Assembly (NCBI GenBank): GCA_034428935.1
Contig: DAOUHB010000064.1
Location: 1-48,457 of the forward strand
Reading direction: 5' to 3'
Length of the DNA: 48,457 nt
DNA from: JAAYZQ01 sp034428935
GTDB taxonomy: Bacteria > Chloroflexota > Anaerolineae > JAAYZQ01
The notes beneath the pieces are model-generated. The model was not told where the DNA came from. It was given only the letters and a program-made list of their open reading frames with translations, and ran no database searches. A program made the translations under genes and the position numbers. Shown here piece after piece: positions 23,633 to 33,433 of this stretch (positions within the stretch are counted from its first letter, which is position 1; each line of letters begins with the position of its first letter).

Positions 23633-24961
23633 CTAGAGCCGTTCCTTCGGCCCGACGGCCAGGGCCACCAGGCCGGCGATGACCTTTGGATAAAAGTCGG
23701 TGGACTTTTGCGGCATCTTTTCGCCCTTGTCGGAGCAGGCCTTGACTTCCGACATGCGGGTCGGGTTCAGGATAAACAGGCACTGAGCCCGGCCTTCGTC
23801 CACCTGCTGCAGCGCCAGGTCCAGGTCGCGATGGTAGTCCAGGTTCTCCTTGGCCTCGACCCGGGCCTTGTCGATGCCCATCACCCGCTCGATGAGCAGC
23901 TCGTGCAGGATGCTCACGTCCAACATGCGCCACTCTTCGGCGCGATCGGGCACCACCTTGGCCATGATCTGCGGGTCGGCCAGCCGGAGGAGGTAGTAGC
24001 GGCCGTCATAGAACCCGATGCGCCGGTCTGCCGGCGTGGCCTGGGCCATGGCCTCGGCCAACGCCTCGCGGCTCGCCACGGGCGTCACCTCGAAGTAGGC
24101 CTGGGCGTCGGCCAGGACCTGCTCCACGGACTTTTGCCGGTAGTCGTGGATCTCCCGGTGCGTGGGCAGGATGGTCAGCCCGGGGTCGTCCATGCTCACC
24201 AGCGTGGTCATGCAGTAGTTAAAGGCCGCATTGGCGGGTGCATCGGGGTGCTTCTGCCGCATTTCATCCCGGAAGTTGATGGCCGTCTCGTAGCGGTGGT
24301 GTCCGTCGGCGATGATCAGCCCCCGCTTGGGCCCCATCTCGGCCACCACCTGGGCGACCACGTCCTCGTCGTCGACCACCCACACCTGCTGGCGGACGTC
24401 GGCCTCGAACAGCTCGCAGAGGTCAATGTCCGGTTCGCGGCCGGCGATGGCGTTCTCCAGTATGGCGTTGATGCGGTTCTGCGGATCGGGATAGAGCATA
24501 AAGATCTGCCCGAAGTTGACCTCCGTGGCCCGCAGCAGGTTCAACCTGTCCACCTTGGGGCCCGAGAGGGTGCGCTCGTGGGGCAGGACAATGCCCTCTT
24601 CGAACCGGGCAAGCTCCAGGGCGGCGATGAAGGCCTTCCGCGTCAGGCTGGTGCCATCGGGATGTTTGAACGTCTGGTGGTAGACATAGAAGGCGGGCTT
24701 GCTGCTGCGCTGCAGGTAGCCGGCGTCAAGCCATGCACTGCAGTAGTCGGCTGCCCGGCTGTAGACGTTCTCCCCATCCGGCGTGTCTGTCTCGAGTTCC
24801 CGGCCCTTGATGATGCGCACGATACTGTACGGGTGCCGGTCATAGTAACGATCTTGCAGATCGGTCCGGATGCGGTCGTACGGCTGGGTTACGACCAGGC
24901 TCAGGTCCTGGACCTTGTTACGATTGTAACGAATTCCTCGAAAGGGTGCGATTTTGGCCAT
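23633..24961 (-). CDS. DUF1015 family protein (serine-operon associated)
   Basis: The protein has 442 residues. The family opening MAKIAPFRGIRYNRNKVQDLSLVVTQPYD is intact, as are LPHERTLSGPKVDRLNLLRATEVNFGQIFMLY, the strongly conserved IADGHHRYETAINFR segment, and ILHELLIERVMGID. DUF1015 proteins are soluble and often sit next to serA/serC-type genes. Their activity is not firmly assigned. The ATG at 24961 is preceded by GGAG six nt upstream. An ATG four codons earlier overlaps that site and is less likely. The gene follows serA by 29 bp, which fits a link to serine or phosphoserine metabolism. Confidence 0.9.
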   Translation of the reverse strand: MAKIAPFRGIRYNRNKVQDLSLVVTQPYDRIRTDLQDRYYDRHPYSIVRIIKGRELETDTPDGENVYSRAADYCSAWLDAGYLQRSSKPAFYVYHQTFKHPDGTSLTRKAFIAALELARFEEGIVLPHERTLSGPKVDRLNLLRATEVNFGQIFMLYPDPQNRINAILENAIAGREPDIDLCELFEADVRQQVWVVDDEDVVAQVVAEMGPKRGLIIADGHHRYETAINFRDEMRQKHPDAPANAAFNYCMTTLVSMDDPGLTILPTHREIHDYRQKSVEQVLADAQAYFEVTPVASREALAEAMAQATPADRRIGFYDGRYYLLRLADPQIMAKVVPDRAEEWRMLDVSILHELLIERVMGIDKARVEAKENLDYHRDLDLALQQVDEGRAQCLFILNPTRMSEVKACSDKGEKMPQKSTDFYPKVIAGLVALAVGPKERL

Positions 24962-24990
24962 TACAAGCTCCATGCGCGGCTCGATGCCGC

Positions 24991-25920
24991 TCAGGCATTC
25001 CGCCTGTGGTATTCGATTAGAATGTCGGCGACTTCGCCGCCGACGCGTTCCTGTCCCTCGGTGGTGCTGGCTCCCACGTGGGGCGAGCCGATCACCTTCA
25101 AAAAGCCGTTTTTGTCCCTCAGCTCGAACAGCCGGGGATTCCCCGGGTTCACCTTTTCGTCGGCAAAGACGTCCAACGCTGCGCCGGTCACTTTGCCGCT
25201 GGCCAGGGCATCGTAGAGGGCGTCTTCGTCGATGGTCCCGCCGCGTCCGCACTGGACGATAAACACCCCATCCTTAACCTTGGACAGCGTCTCGGCGTTC
25301 AGGATGTTGGCCGTCTCTGCCGACTTGGGCACGTGCAGCGAGATATAGTCGCTTTCGGCCAGGAGCTGGTCGAGGCTCACCTGCCGGGCGAACGATACCT
25401 CGGTGGGGGTTCGCCGGAAAAAGATGACGTTCATGCCCAGCGCTGCCGCCTTTTCACCCAGCATCCGGCCGATGTTGCCAAAGCCGATGAGGCCCAGCGT
25501 CTTGCCCGCGATCTCGGTGCCGCCGAGCTGCTTCTTTTTCCACTCGCCGGACGCCATGCTCATGGTCGCCTGGGGGATCTTGCGCGCCAGGGCCAGCATG
25601 TAGCCCAGGGCCAGCTCGGCAACCGAGTTCGAGCTGGCTTTTGGGGTGTTGCGCACGTCCACGCCCTTGCTCTTGGCGTGGGCCACGTCGATGTTGTCCA
25701 CGCCGACCCCGCCGCGGACGATGACCTTCAGGTTCTTGCCCGCGTCAATGACCTCTTTGGGAACCTTGGTGCGGCTGCGGACTACCATGGCCTCGTATTG
25801 GCCGGCGTCGCGCAGCAACTCTTCGGCCGTGATGTCCGGCCGGTAATCGACCTCGAGACCCGCCTGGCGGAGCGTATCCACCGTAACGGGTGCCACGGAA
25901 TCGCAGATCAGGACTTTCAT
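24991..25920 (-). CDS. serA: D-3-phosphoglycerate dehydrogenase, short form
   Basis: The protein has 309 residues. It oxidises 3-phosphoglycerate to 3-phosphohydroxypyruvate with NAD+, the first step of serine synthesis. The Rossmann motif GLIGFGNIGRMLGEKAAALG, the substrate-side VRGGVGVDNID, the catalytic Arg in CGRGGTIDEDAL and the His in GSPHVGAST are all present. It ends without the ACT regulatory domain found in long SerA forms, so serine feedback is not evident from sequence. The ATG at 25920 is preceded by AAGGGAG at a good distance. It is the middle gene between the aminotransferase and DUF1015. A related 2-hydroxyacid dehydrogenase activity cannot be excluded, but the context favours SerA. 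Confidence 0.9.
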   Translation of the reverse strand: MKVLICDSVAPVTVDTLRQAGLEVDYRPDITAEELLRDAGQYEAMVVRSRTKVPKEVIDAGKNLKVIVRGGVGVDNIDVAHAKSKGVDVRNTPKASSNSVAELALGYMLALARKIPQATMSMASGEWKKKQLGGTEIAGKTLGLIGFGNIGRMLGEKAAALGMNVIFFRRTPTEVSFARQVSLDQLLAESDYISLHVPKSAETANILNAETLSKVKDGVFIVQCGRGGTIDEDALYDALASGKVTGAALDVFADEKVNPGNPRLFELRDKNGFLKVIGSPHVGASTTEGQERVGGEVADILIEYHRRNA

Positions 25921-25991
25921 CACCCACTCCCTTTAGAACTGAAACAAAGGACGCCACCAGCGGGCGTCCTTCCCATTCTCGCCCTGCAGGT

Positions 25992-27059
25992 CTAGAGCCC
26001 CAGGATATCGTTGGTCTGATCCAACAGCCAGCGGATGTCGGCCACTTGATGGTCGCCCATGTGGCCGATGCGGAAGCATTTTTCCTTCAGGTCGCCATAA
26101 CCGTTCGAGATCATGGCACCGCGCTTGCCGAGCTCTTCGTTGAGGCTGGCCACGCTGATGCCCCGGGTATTCTCCACGTTGGTTACCGTGTTGGACAGGT
26201 AGCGTTCGTCGCCATAGAGGCCAAAGTTGCTGCGCGCCCACTCCCGGACGATCTCGGCCATCTCGGTGTGGCGTGCAAAGCGTTCGTCGAGCCCTTCAGC
26301 CAGGATGTCGTCCATCTGCTGGTCGAGGGCCTGGATGAGGCTGATGGCCGGCGTGGCCGGCGTCTGGCTCGCCTCGTACTTTTTGTCCATCTGGTCCCAG
26401 GCGAAATAGTGGCCGCGATTGGGGACCTGCAGCGCCCGTTCCCGAGCCCGGTCGCTGACGGCGCAGACGGTCAGGCCGGGGGGCACGGCAAAGCACTTTT
26501 GCGTGCCCGCGAGGCAGACGTCCAGGCCCCAGGCGTCGACCTCGATCTTGACGCCGGCCATGCTGCTGACGGCATCCACCAGGATCAGCACGTCGGGGTA
26601 CTTCTCGTGGATCATGGCGGCGGTGGCCTGCACGGGGTTCATGATGCCCGTGGAGGTCTCGTTGTGGGTGAGGGTGATGGCGTCGTAATCGCCCTTGGAG
26701 AGCGCCTCGTCCACCAGCTCGGGTGTTACGGCCTGGCCCATGGGCACTTCCAGCTTGTCGCACGGCACGCCGTTGGCCTGGGTCATCTGGTGCCAGCGCT
26801 TGGAAAAGGCGCCGCAAACGGTGTTGAGCATCCGCTTGGTGGACGCCTGCCGGACCGCCCCCTCCATGACGCCCGACGAGGAGGAGGCAAACAGGTAGAC
26901 ACGCTGGTTGGTGTAGAGTAGCTTCTGCAGCTTGGGGGTGACCTCGCTCTGCAGCTTGGAGTACTCCTTGCTCCTGTGACCCACCATGCCCACCGTCTGG
27001 GCCTGCAGAATCTCGTCCCGCACGTGAGTTGGCCCGGGAATAAAGAGCTTCTTGTACAT
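25992..27059 (-). CDS. class V PLP aminotransferase (alanine-glyoxylate/serine-pyruvate type), probable phosphoserine aminotransferase
   Basis: The protein has 355 residues. The class V fold is shown by the opening KKLFIPGPTHVRDEILQA, the HNETSTGIMNPV substrate loop, LVDAVSSMAGVKIEVD and the PLP-lysine segment LAGTQKCFAVPPGL. Family members act as alanine-glyoxylate or serine-pyruvate aminotransferases. In several thermophiles and archaea they supply phosphoserine aminotransferase activity in place of classical SerC. The serA gene 71 bp downstream in the same operon favours that role here (inference). The ATG at 27059 has a strong AAGGAGG six nt upstream, and a 90-nt leader runs from the promoter at 27156-27184. 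Confidence 0.88.
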   Translation of the reverse strand: MYKKLFIPGPTHVRDEILQAQTVGMVGHRSKEYSKLQSEVTPKLQKLLYTNQRVYLFASSSSGVMEGAVRQASTKRMLNTVCGAFSKRWHQMTQANGVPCDKLEVPMGQAVTPELVDEALSKGDYDAITLTHNETSTGIMNPVQATAAMIHEKYPDVLILVDAVSSMAGVKIEVDAWGLDVCLAGTQKCFAVPPGLTVCAVSDRARERALQVPNRGHYFAWDQMDKKYEASQTPATPAISLIQALDQQMDDILAEGLDERFARHTEMAEIVREWARSNFGLYGDERYLSNTVTNVENTRGISVASLNEELGKRGAMISNGYGDLKEKCFRIGHMGDHQVADIRWLLDQTNDILGL

Positions 27060-27155
27060 ATGTAACCTCCTTGTGAGATACTTGTGATGGCTAGCGGCTT
27101 GAAGCAGAGATGGGCGAGTCAACGGCCTCGCCCGCGAGCCGCCTGACCTGCGACC

Positions 27156-27184
27156 ATTGTACCAACGTTCTCATAAAGGGGCAA
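27156..27184 (-). promoter_or_regulatory. sigma-70-like promoter of the serine-biosynthesis operon
   Basis: On the minus strand TTGCCC (27184-27179), 17 bp, then TACAAT (27161-27156). The predicted start near 27149 leaves a leader of about 90 nt before the aminotransferase. Confidence 0.65.
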
Positions 27185-27203
27185 CTTCCGGTAGAGCCGT
27201 GGC

Positions 27204-27232
27204 TTGACGAAACGGTTTCACTCTGGTATGAT
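27204..27232 (+). promoter_or_regulatory. sigma-70-like promoter of the ICMT/nitroreductase unit
   Basis: TTGACG (27204-27209), 17 bp, TATGAT (27227-27232). It diverges from the serine-operon promoter with 19 bp between the two -35 elements, so a regulator bound there could affect both. Confidence 0.7.
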
Positions 27233-27336
27233 CCAGGCCGCAGTGACCCGGGCCTTACTGCGGCGGGCACTCTCCGCCGCGTAGCCAGGCCGCCCGGGCC
27301 GAGAGCGACCACCGGAGGGGGTACAGGGTTCGTCGC

Positions 27337-27801
27337 ATGGCAGTAGAGGCGTTCTTCACGAAGGACTTCTGGGCCAACGCGCCCATCCCCGAAGCCTTTG
27401 TCGCTGCCCTGTCGCTGGGCGGGGCCTTGCATGCCCTGGTGGCCCGCCCCATCGCCCGCGATGCCCGTGCCCTGCGCGCCGGCGGCGTGGCGCTCCTGCC
27501 CTTCGGATTGGGTCTCATCGCCTGGGCCATGGCTGCCGCGCGCTACATCCACATCGACCGGCCTACGGCCCTCGTTACTCATGGCCCTTACGCCCTCAGC
27601 CGCAATCCGATGTACGTCGGTTGGTGGCTGTCCAGCCTGGGGCTCTCGCTGCTGGCCAACTCACGCTGGCTCCTGGGCGCCACGGCCGCGGCAGGGCTTT
27701 ACCATCATCTTCATGACATACCATCGGAAGAAGAGTCGCTGCTCTCGCAGTTTGGAGAGGAGTACGAGTCATACCGGCGGCGAACTCGCCGCTACCTGTA
27801 A
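27337..27801 (+). CDS. isoprenylcysteine carboxyl methyltransferase (ICMT)-like membrane protein
   Basis: The protein has 154 residues and about four helices. The family motifs LVTHGPYALSRNPMYVGWWL and the C-terminal EEESLLSQFGEEYESYRRRTRRYL are clear. They form the SAM and substrate site in ICMT/PEMT-type membrane methyltransferases. Bacterial members rarely have a known substrate; isoprenylated Cys, phospholipids or small thiols are possible. The gene has its own promoter at 27204-27232 and is followed 70 bp later by a nitroreductase, probably on the same transcript. Confidence 0.88.
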   Translation: MAVEAFFTKDFWANAPIPEAFVAALSLGGALHALVARPIARDARALRAGGVALLPFGLGLIAWAMAAARYIHIDRPTALVTHGPYALSRNPMYVGWWLSSLGLSLLANSRWLLGATAAAGLYHHLHDIPSEEESLLSQFGEEYESYRRRTRRYL

Positions 27802-27871
27802 TGGAATCGTTGGCCGTTCCCAGAGGTGAGCCAGGCCGACCGGCAAAAGAAAAAGGAGGTGCGAGGAGAGG

Positions 27872-28639
27872 ATGAGCACACCCACCATCGAGCAGATCCA
27901 CCGCCACTACTCGGTTCGCCGCTACAAGCCCGACCCGGTGCCCCGCGACATGGTCGAGATCATCGTGGCCGCCGGGCAGCGCGCCTCCACGTCGTCGAAC
28001 CTGCAGGCCTACAGCGCCGTGGCTGTGACCGCAGCGGACCGGCGGGCGGCCCTGGCGGAGCTGTGCGGTGACCAGGAGAGCATCCTCCAGGCGCCGGTGT
28101 TCCTTGCCTGGTGCGCCGACCTCAGCCGCCTGGAGCGTATCTGCGAGATGCGGGGCTACGAGCAAGTGACGACAGGGGTGGAAAGCTTTCTCGTGGCCGC
28201 CGTCGACGCCGCCCTGGCCATGCAGAACGCGGCCCTGGCAGCCGAATCGCTGGGCTTGGGCATGTGCTACATCGGCGCCATCCGCAACCATCCCGCGGAG
28301 GTCATCGAGCTCCTGGAACTGCCGCGACTGGTCTTTCCCATCTCGGGCATGACCCTGGGCTGGCCGGCGGTGCGGCCGTTCGTCAAGCCCCGACTGCCGT
28401 TGGAGGCGGTGCTCCACTGGGAGTGCTACGACACCGCCGGCGAGGCGGAAGCCCTGGCCGCATACGACCAGGCAATGGTCGCCACCGGCATCTACCGCGG
28501 GCGCCAGGTGGCTGTCCCTGGCTGCGAAGGCGAGATGGAGGACTATGGCTGGACGGAGCACTCGGCGCGCCGTGTTTCCCAGCCGGTGCGCGTCCAACTG
28601 CGGCGCGTCCTGGCGGACCAGGGCTTTGCCCTGGAGTGA
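27872..28639 (+). CDS. nitroreductase family FMN oxidoreductase (NfsA/Frp-like)
   Basis: The protein has 255 residues. The opening IEQIHRHYSVRRYKPDPVPRDMVEIIVAAGQRASTSSNLQAYS is the FMN-binding start of the NfsA/Frp branch, and LAAESLGLGMCYIGAIRNHPAEVIELL is the conserved second half. Such enzymes reduce nitro compounds, flavins or quinones with NADPH in the cytoplasm. The ATG follows AAAAGGAGG...GAGGAGAGG, a rich ribosome binding region. It is convergent with a flavodoxin-fold reductase 53 bp away. The physiological substrate is unknown. Confidence 0.9.
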   Translation: MSTPTIEQIHRHYSVRRYKPDPVPRDMVEIIVAAGQRASTSSNLQAYSAVAVTAADRRAALAELCGDQESILQAPVFLAWCADLSRLERICEMRGYEQVTTGVESFLVAAVDAALAMQNAALAAESLGLGMCYIGAIRNHPAEVIELLELPRLVFPISGMTLGWPAVRPFVKPRLPLEAVLHWECYDTAGEAEALAAYDQAMVATGIYRGRQVAVPGCEGEMEDYGWTEHSARRVSQPVRVQLRRVLADQGFALE

Positions 28640-28692
28640 GCCATAGGCATCCAAAGGCCGAACGGTTGCGTGACGCAGGCTTTCTCCTCGCG

Positions 28693-29259
28693 CTAGCCGC
28701 CGGAGCCCAGGCTCTCGCCCAGCTCGTAAGCGCGGGCCATGGTCGCCTTGTCCGAGCGGATGTCACCCGGCGCGTCGCCGCTGCCGTAGACAAAGCCGGC
28801 AATTTCGGCCCCCACGTAGCGCAACCCGTCCTGAAACGTGCGGAAGGCGTTGACGGCCCCCGAGATAAAGGGATCCGCGTCGCCGTAGGTCATGACGATG
28901 GCGTACTTTTTTCCGCGCAGCAGGTAGCCGTTCTCGTCGACCAGGGCATAGCAGCGATCCATGAACAGCTTGGTCTGCGCCGAAACGGTGAACCAGTACA
29001 CCGGGCTGGCGATGACGATGGCGTCGGCCTCCACCAGCTTGGGATAGAGGATTTGCATGTCGTCATCCACGATGCAGCCGCGGTACGGTTCAGAATGGCA
29101 GGCGTCGCAGGCATCGCAGGGATTAATGTCCATGTGGTGAAGGTAAAAGCTCTCCACCTGTGCTCCAACCGAGCGCGCCCCCTCGGCCAACTCCTCGGCC
29201 AGTATGGCGCTGTTGCCCTCGCGGCGAGGGCTGCCCTTCACGATGACGATCTTGCTCAT
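28693..29259 (-). CDS. flavodoxin-fold NAD(P)H-dependent FMN reductase
   Basis: The protein has 188 residues. The opening IVIVKGSPRREGNSAILAEELAEGA binds the FMN phosphate. CDACDACHSEPYRGCIVDDDMQ is the Cys-rich loop of the iron-sulfur-flavoprotein-like/FMN-reductase branch, and ASPVYWFTVSAQTKLFMDR is the flavin-facing segment. Cys spacing C-x2-C-x2-C-x6-C could bind a cluster as in Isf proteins, although only the flavin site is sure. The ATG at 29259 has AAGGAGG just upstream. A likely role is electron transfer or quinone/flavin reduction in the cytoplasm. Confidence 0.88.
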   Translation of the reverse strand: MSKIVIVKGSPRREGNSAILAEELAEGARSVGAQVESFYLHHMDINPCDACDACHSEPYRGCIVDDDMQILYPKLVEADAIVIASPVYWFTVSAQTKLFMDRCYALVDENGYLLRGKKYAIVMTYGDADPFISGAVNAFRTFQDGLRYVGAEIAGFVYGSGDAPGDIRSDKATMARAYELGESLGSGG

Positions 29260-29308
29260 GGGACCTCCTTGTCGAGCTGTCCGGTCTTGGCCATTTCTCG
29301 GCGGCCAT

Positions 29309-29314
29309 ATTGTA
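29309..29314 (-). promoter_or_regulatory. possible -10 element of the flavodoxin-fold reductase gene
   Basis: TACAAT is read on the minus strand, about 50 bp upstream of the ATG at 29259. No good -35 element is seen 16-18 bp further upstream, so the assignment is weak. Confidence 0.35.
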
Positions 29315-29404
29315 GCACGGAACCCGTCACGGCGCGAACCGAGGCCCCCGGGTCGGCGCGAGGCCCCGCTCCTCCATGCGCGGGGCGGCCCAGACCGGCG
29401 CGAA

Positions 29405-29433
29405 TTGCACAAAAGGAAAGCGGGTGTTATAAT
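29405..29433 (+). promoter_or_regulatory. sigma-70-like promoter of the lipoprotein gene
   Basis: TTGCAC (29405-29410), 17 bp, TATAAT (29428-29433). The start near 29440 leaves a leader of about 30 nt containing GGGAGG before the ATG at 29469. Confidence 0.75.
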
Positions 29434-29468
29434 GCCCTTCGAGCCTGACGGCTCGAAGGGAGGCTGCG

Positions 29469-30137
29469 ATGCCAGGTCAAAGGACAATCATGGGAAACGT
29501 GGTCGGCCGCTACCTGCTGCCAGCCCTGGCCGCCGTCTTGCTGGCGGCCCTCGTCGCAGCGTGTGGCCCCTGGTCCACGCCAACCCTGGCGCCCACCGCC
29601 TCGGCCAGCCCCGGCCCGTCGCCGGCGACGATCACGCCGCAGCACGGCTGGGAGCTGCCTGCCAACGAGGTTGTGTTCATCGACCACGAGGTTATGGTCG
29701 AAGGTGAATGCGTTGAAGGCGACTGTCAGCCGGGCCCCATGATCGACTTTCCGACCCACGGCTTTGACCCCGACACCCGCTCTGTGCACAGCAGGCTGCC
29801 CCTGGAGGTGAACGACGATCTGAAGGTGCTGTACGGCGACGGCACGAGCCTGCGCGGGGTCGCGGGCGGCGGCGCTGCCACCAGGCTGATAGCGGTCTTG
29901 GCCGTGCCGGCCGAGATGGAGGGCGTGCGCATCGTGCAGGTAGATCGCGACGGAACAGTGACCCTGGAGGTGGGGGGCGAGGTGCTGGTGCTGGCCCCCG
30001 ACGAGATGTGGACCAACACCACCGAGGAGGTCCGGGAGCAGGGCGCCGGCAGGGCCCGGTTGATCACCACCGAGCAGATCTATAACTATGGCATCGTGGA
30101 CAAGGCCAACATCCTCGCTCCCACGCCGCAGCCGTAG
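29469..30137 (+). CDS. predicted lipoprotein of unknown function
   Basis: The protein has 222 residues. A signal peptide (RYLLPALAAVLLAALVAAC) ends in a lipobox LVAAC, so the mature protein is probably lipid-anchored outside the membrane at Cys32. A Thr/Ser/Pro-rich linker (TPTLAPTASASPGPSPATITP) leads to a compact domain rich in Val, Glu and Gly with no recognisable catalytic motif. Two Cys sit in the stretch GECVEGDCQPG. The ATG at 29469 has GGGAGG upstream and follows a strong promoter. It is a single-gene unit. I do not recognise the family. Confidence 0.75.
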   Translation: MPGQRTIMGNVVGRYLLPALAAVLLAALVAACGPWSTPTLAPTASASPGPSPATITPQHGWELPANEVVFIDHEVMVEGECVEGDCQPGPMIDFPTHGFDPDTRSVHSRLPLEVNDDLKVLYGDGTSLRGVAGGGAATRLIAVLAVPAEMEGVRIVQVDRDGTVTLEVGGEVLVLAPDEMWTNTTEEVREQGAGRARLITTEQIYNYGIVDKANILAPTPQP

Positions 30138-30270
30138 AGGGCCATCGCGGCTCTCGCCGGCGCCGGCCGTGCAACAAACCGACGTTTGATTTCCTTCTGA
30201 TTTCTCCTCAACATGGGCCACCGAATAGACAGTGACCACTCCTGGCGGAAGGGTCTCCTGGTTCGGTAAC

Positions 30271-30294
30271 CACCGCCGGCAGGCCGGCGGTGGG
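30271..30294. repeat. 11-bp GC-rich inverted repeat
   Basis: CCACCGCCGGC (30271-30281) pairs with 30284-30294 with two bases between, giving about 10 bp of stem around a 4-nt loop. It lies between the lipoprotein gene and the uvrA promoter. No T tract follows, so it is at best a weak terminator. The rest of 30138-30313 shows nothing identifiable. Confidence 0.5.
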
Positions 30295-30313
30295 CCACAA
30301 ACTAACCGAAAAG

Positions 30314-30341
30314 TTGCATCCAATCGTAGTTGTGATATAAT
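30314..30341 (+). promoter_or_regulatory. sigma-70-like promoter of uvrA
   Basis: TTGCAT (30314-30319), 16 bp, TATAAT (30336-30341). The transcript would start near 30348, leaving a leader of about 36 nt. No LexA-type palindrome is obvious over the promoter. Confidence 0.7.
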
Positions 30342-30383
30342 GTAAGGCTGTTGCCCGGCTTGCCAGGCACCTTGGGAGACGGT

Positions 30384-33422
<3,039 letters not shown>

Positions 33423-33433
33423 ACTCGGATGGC

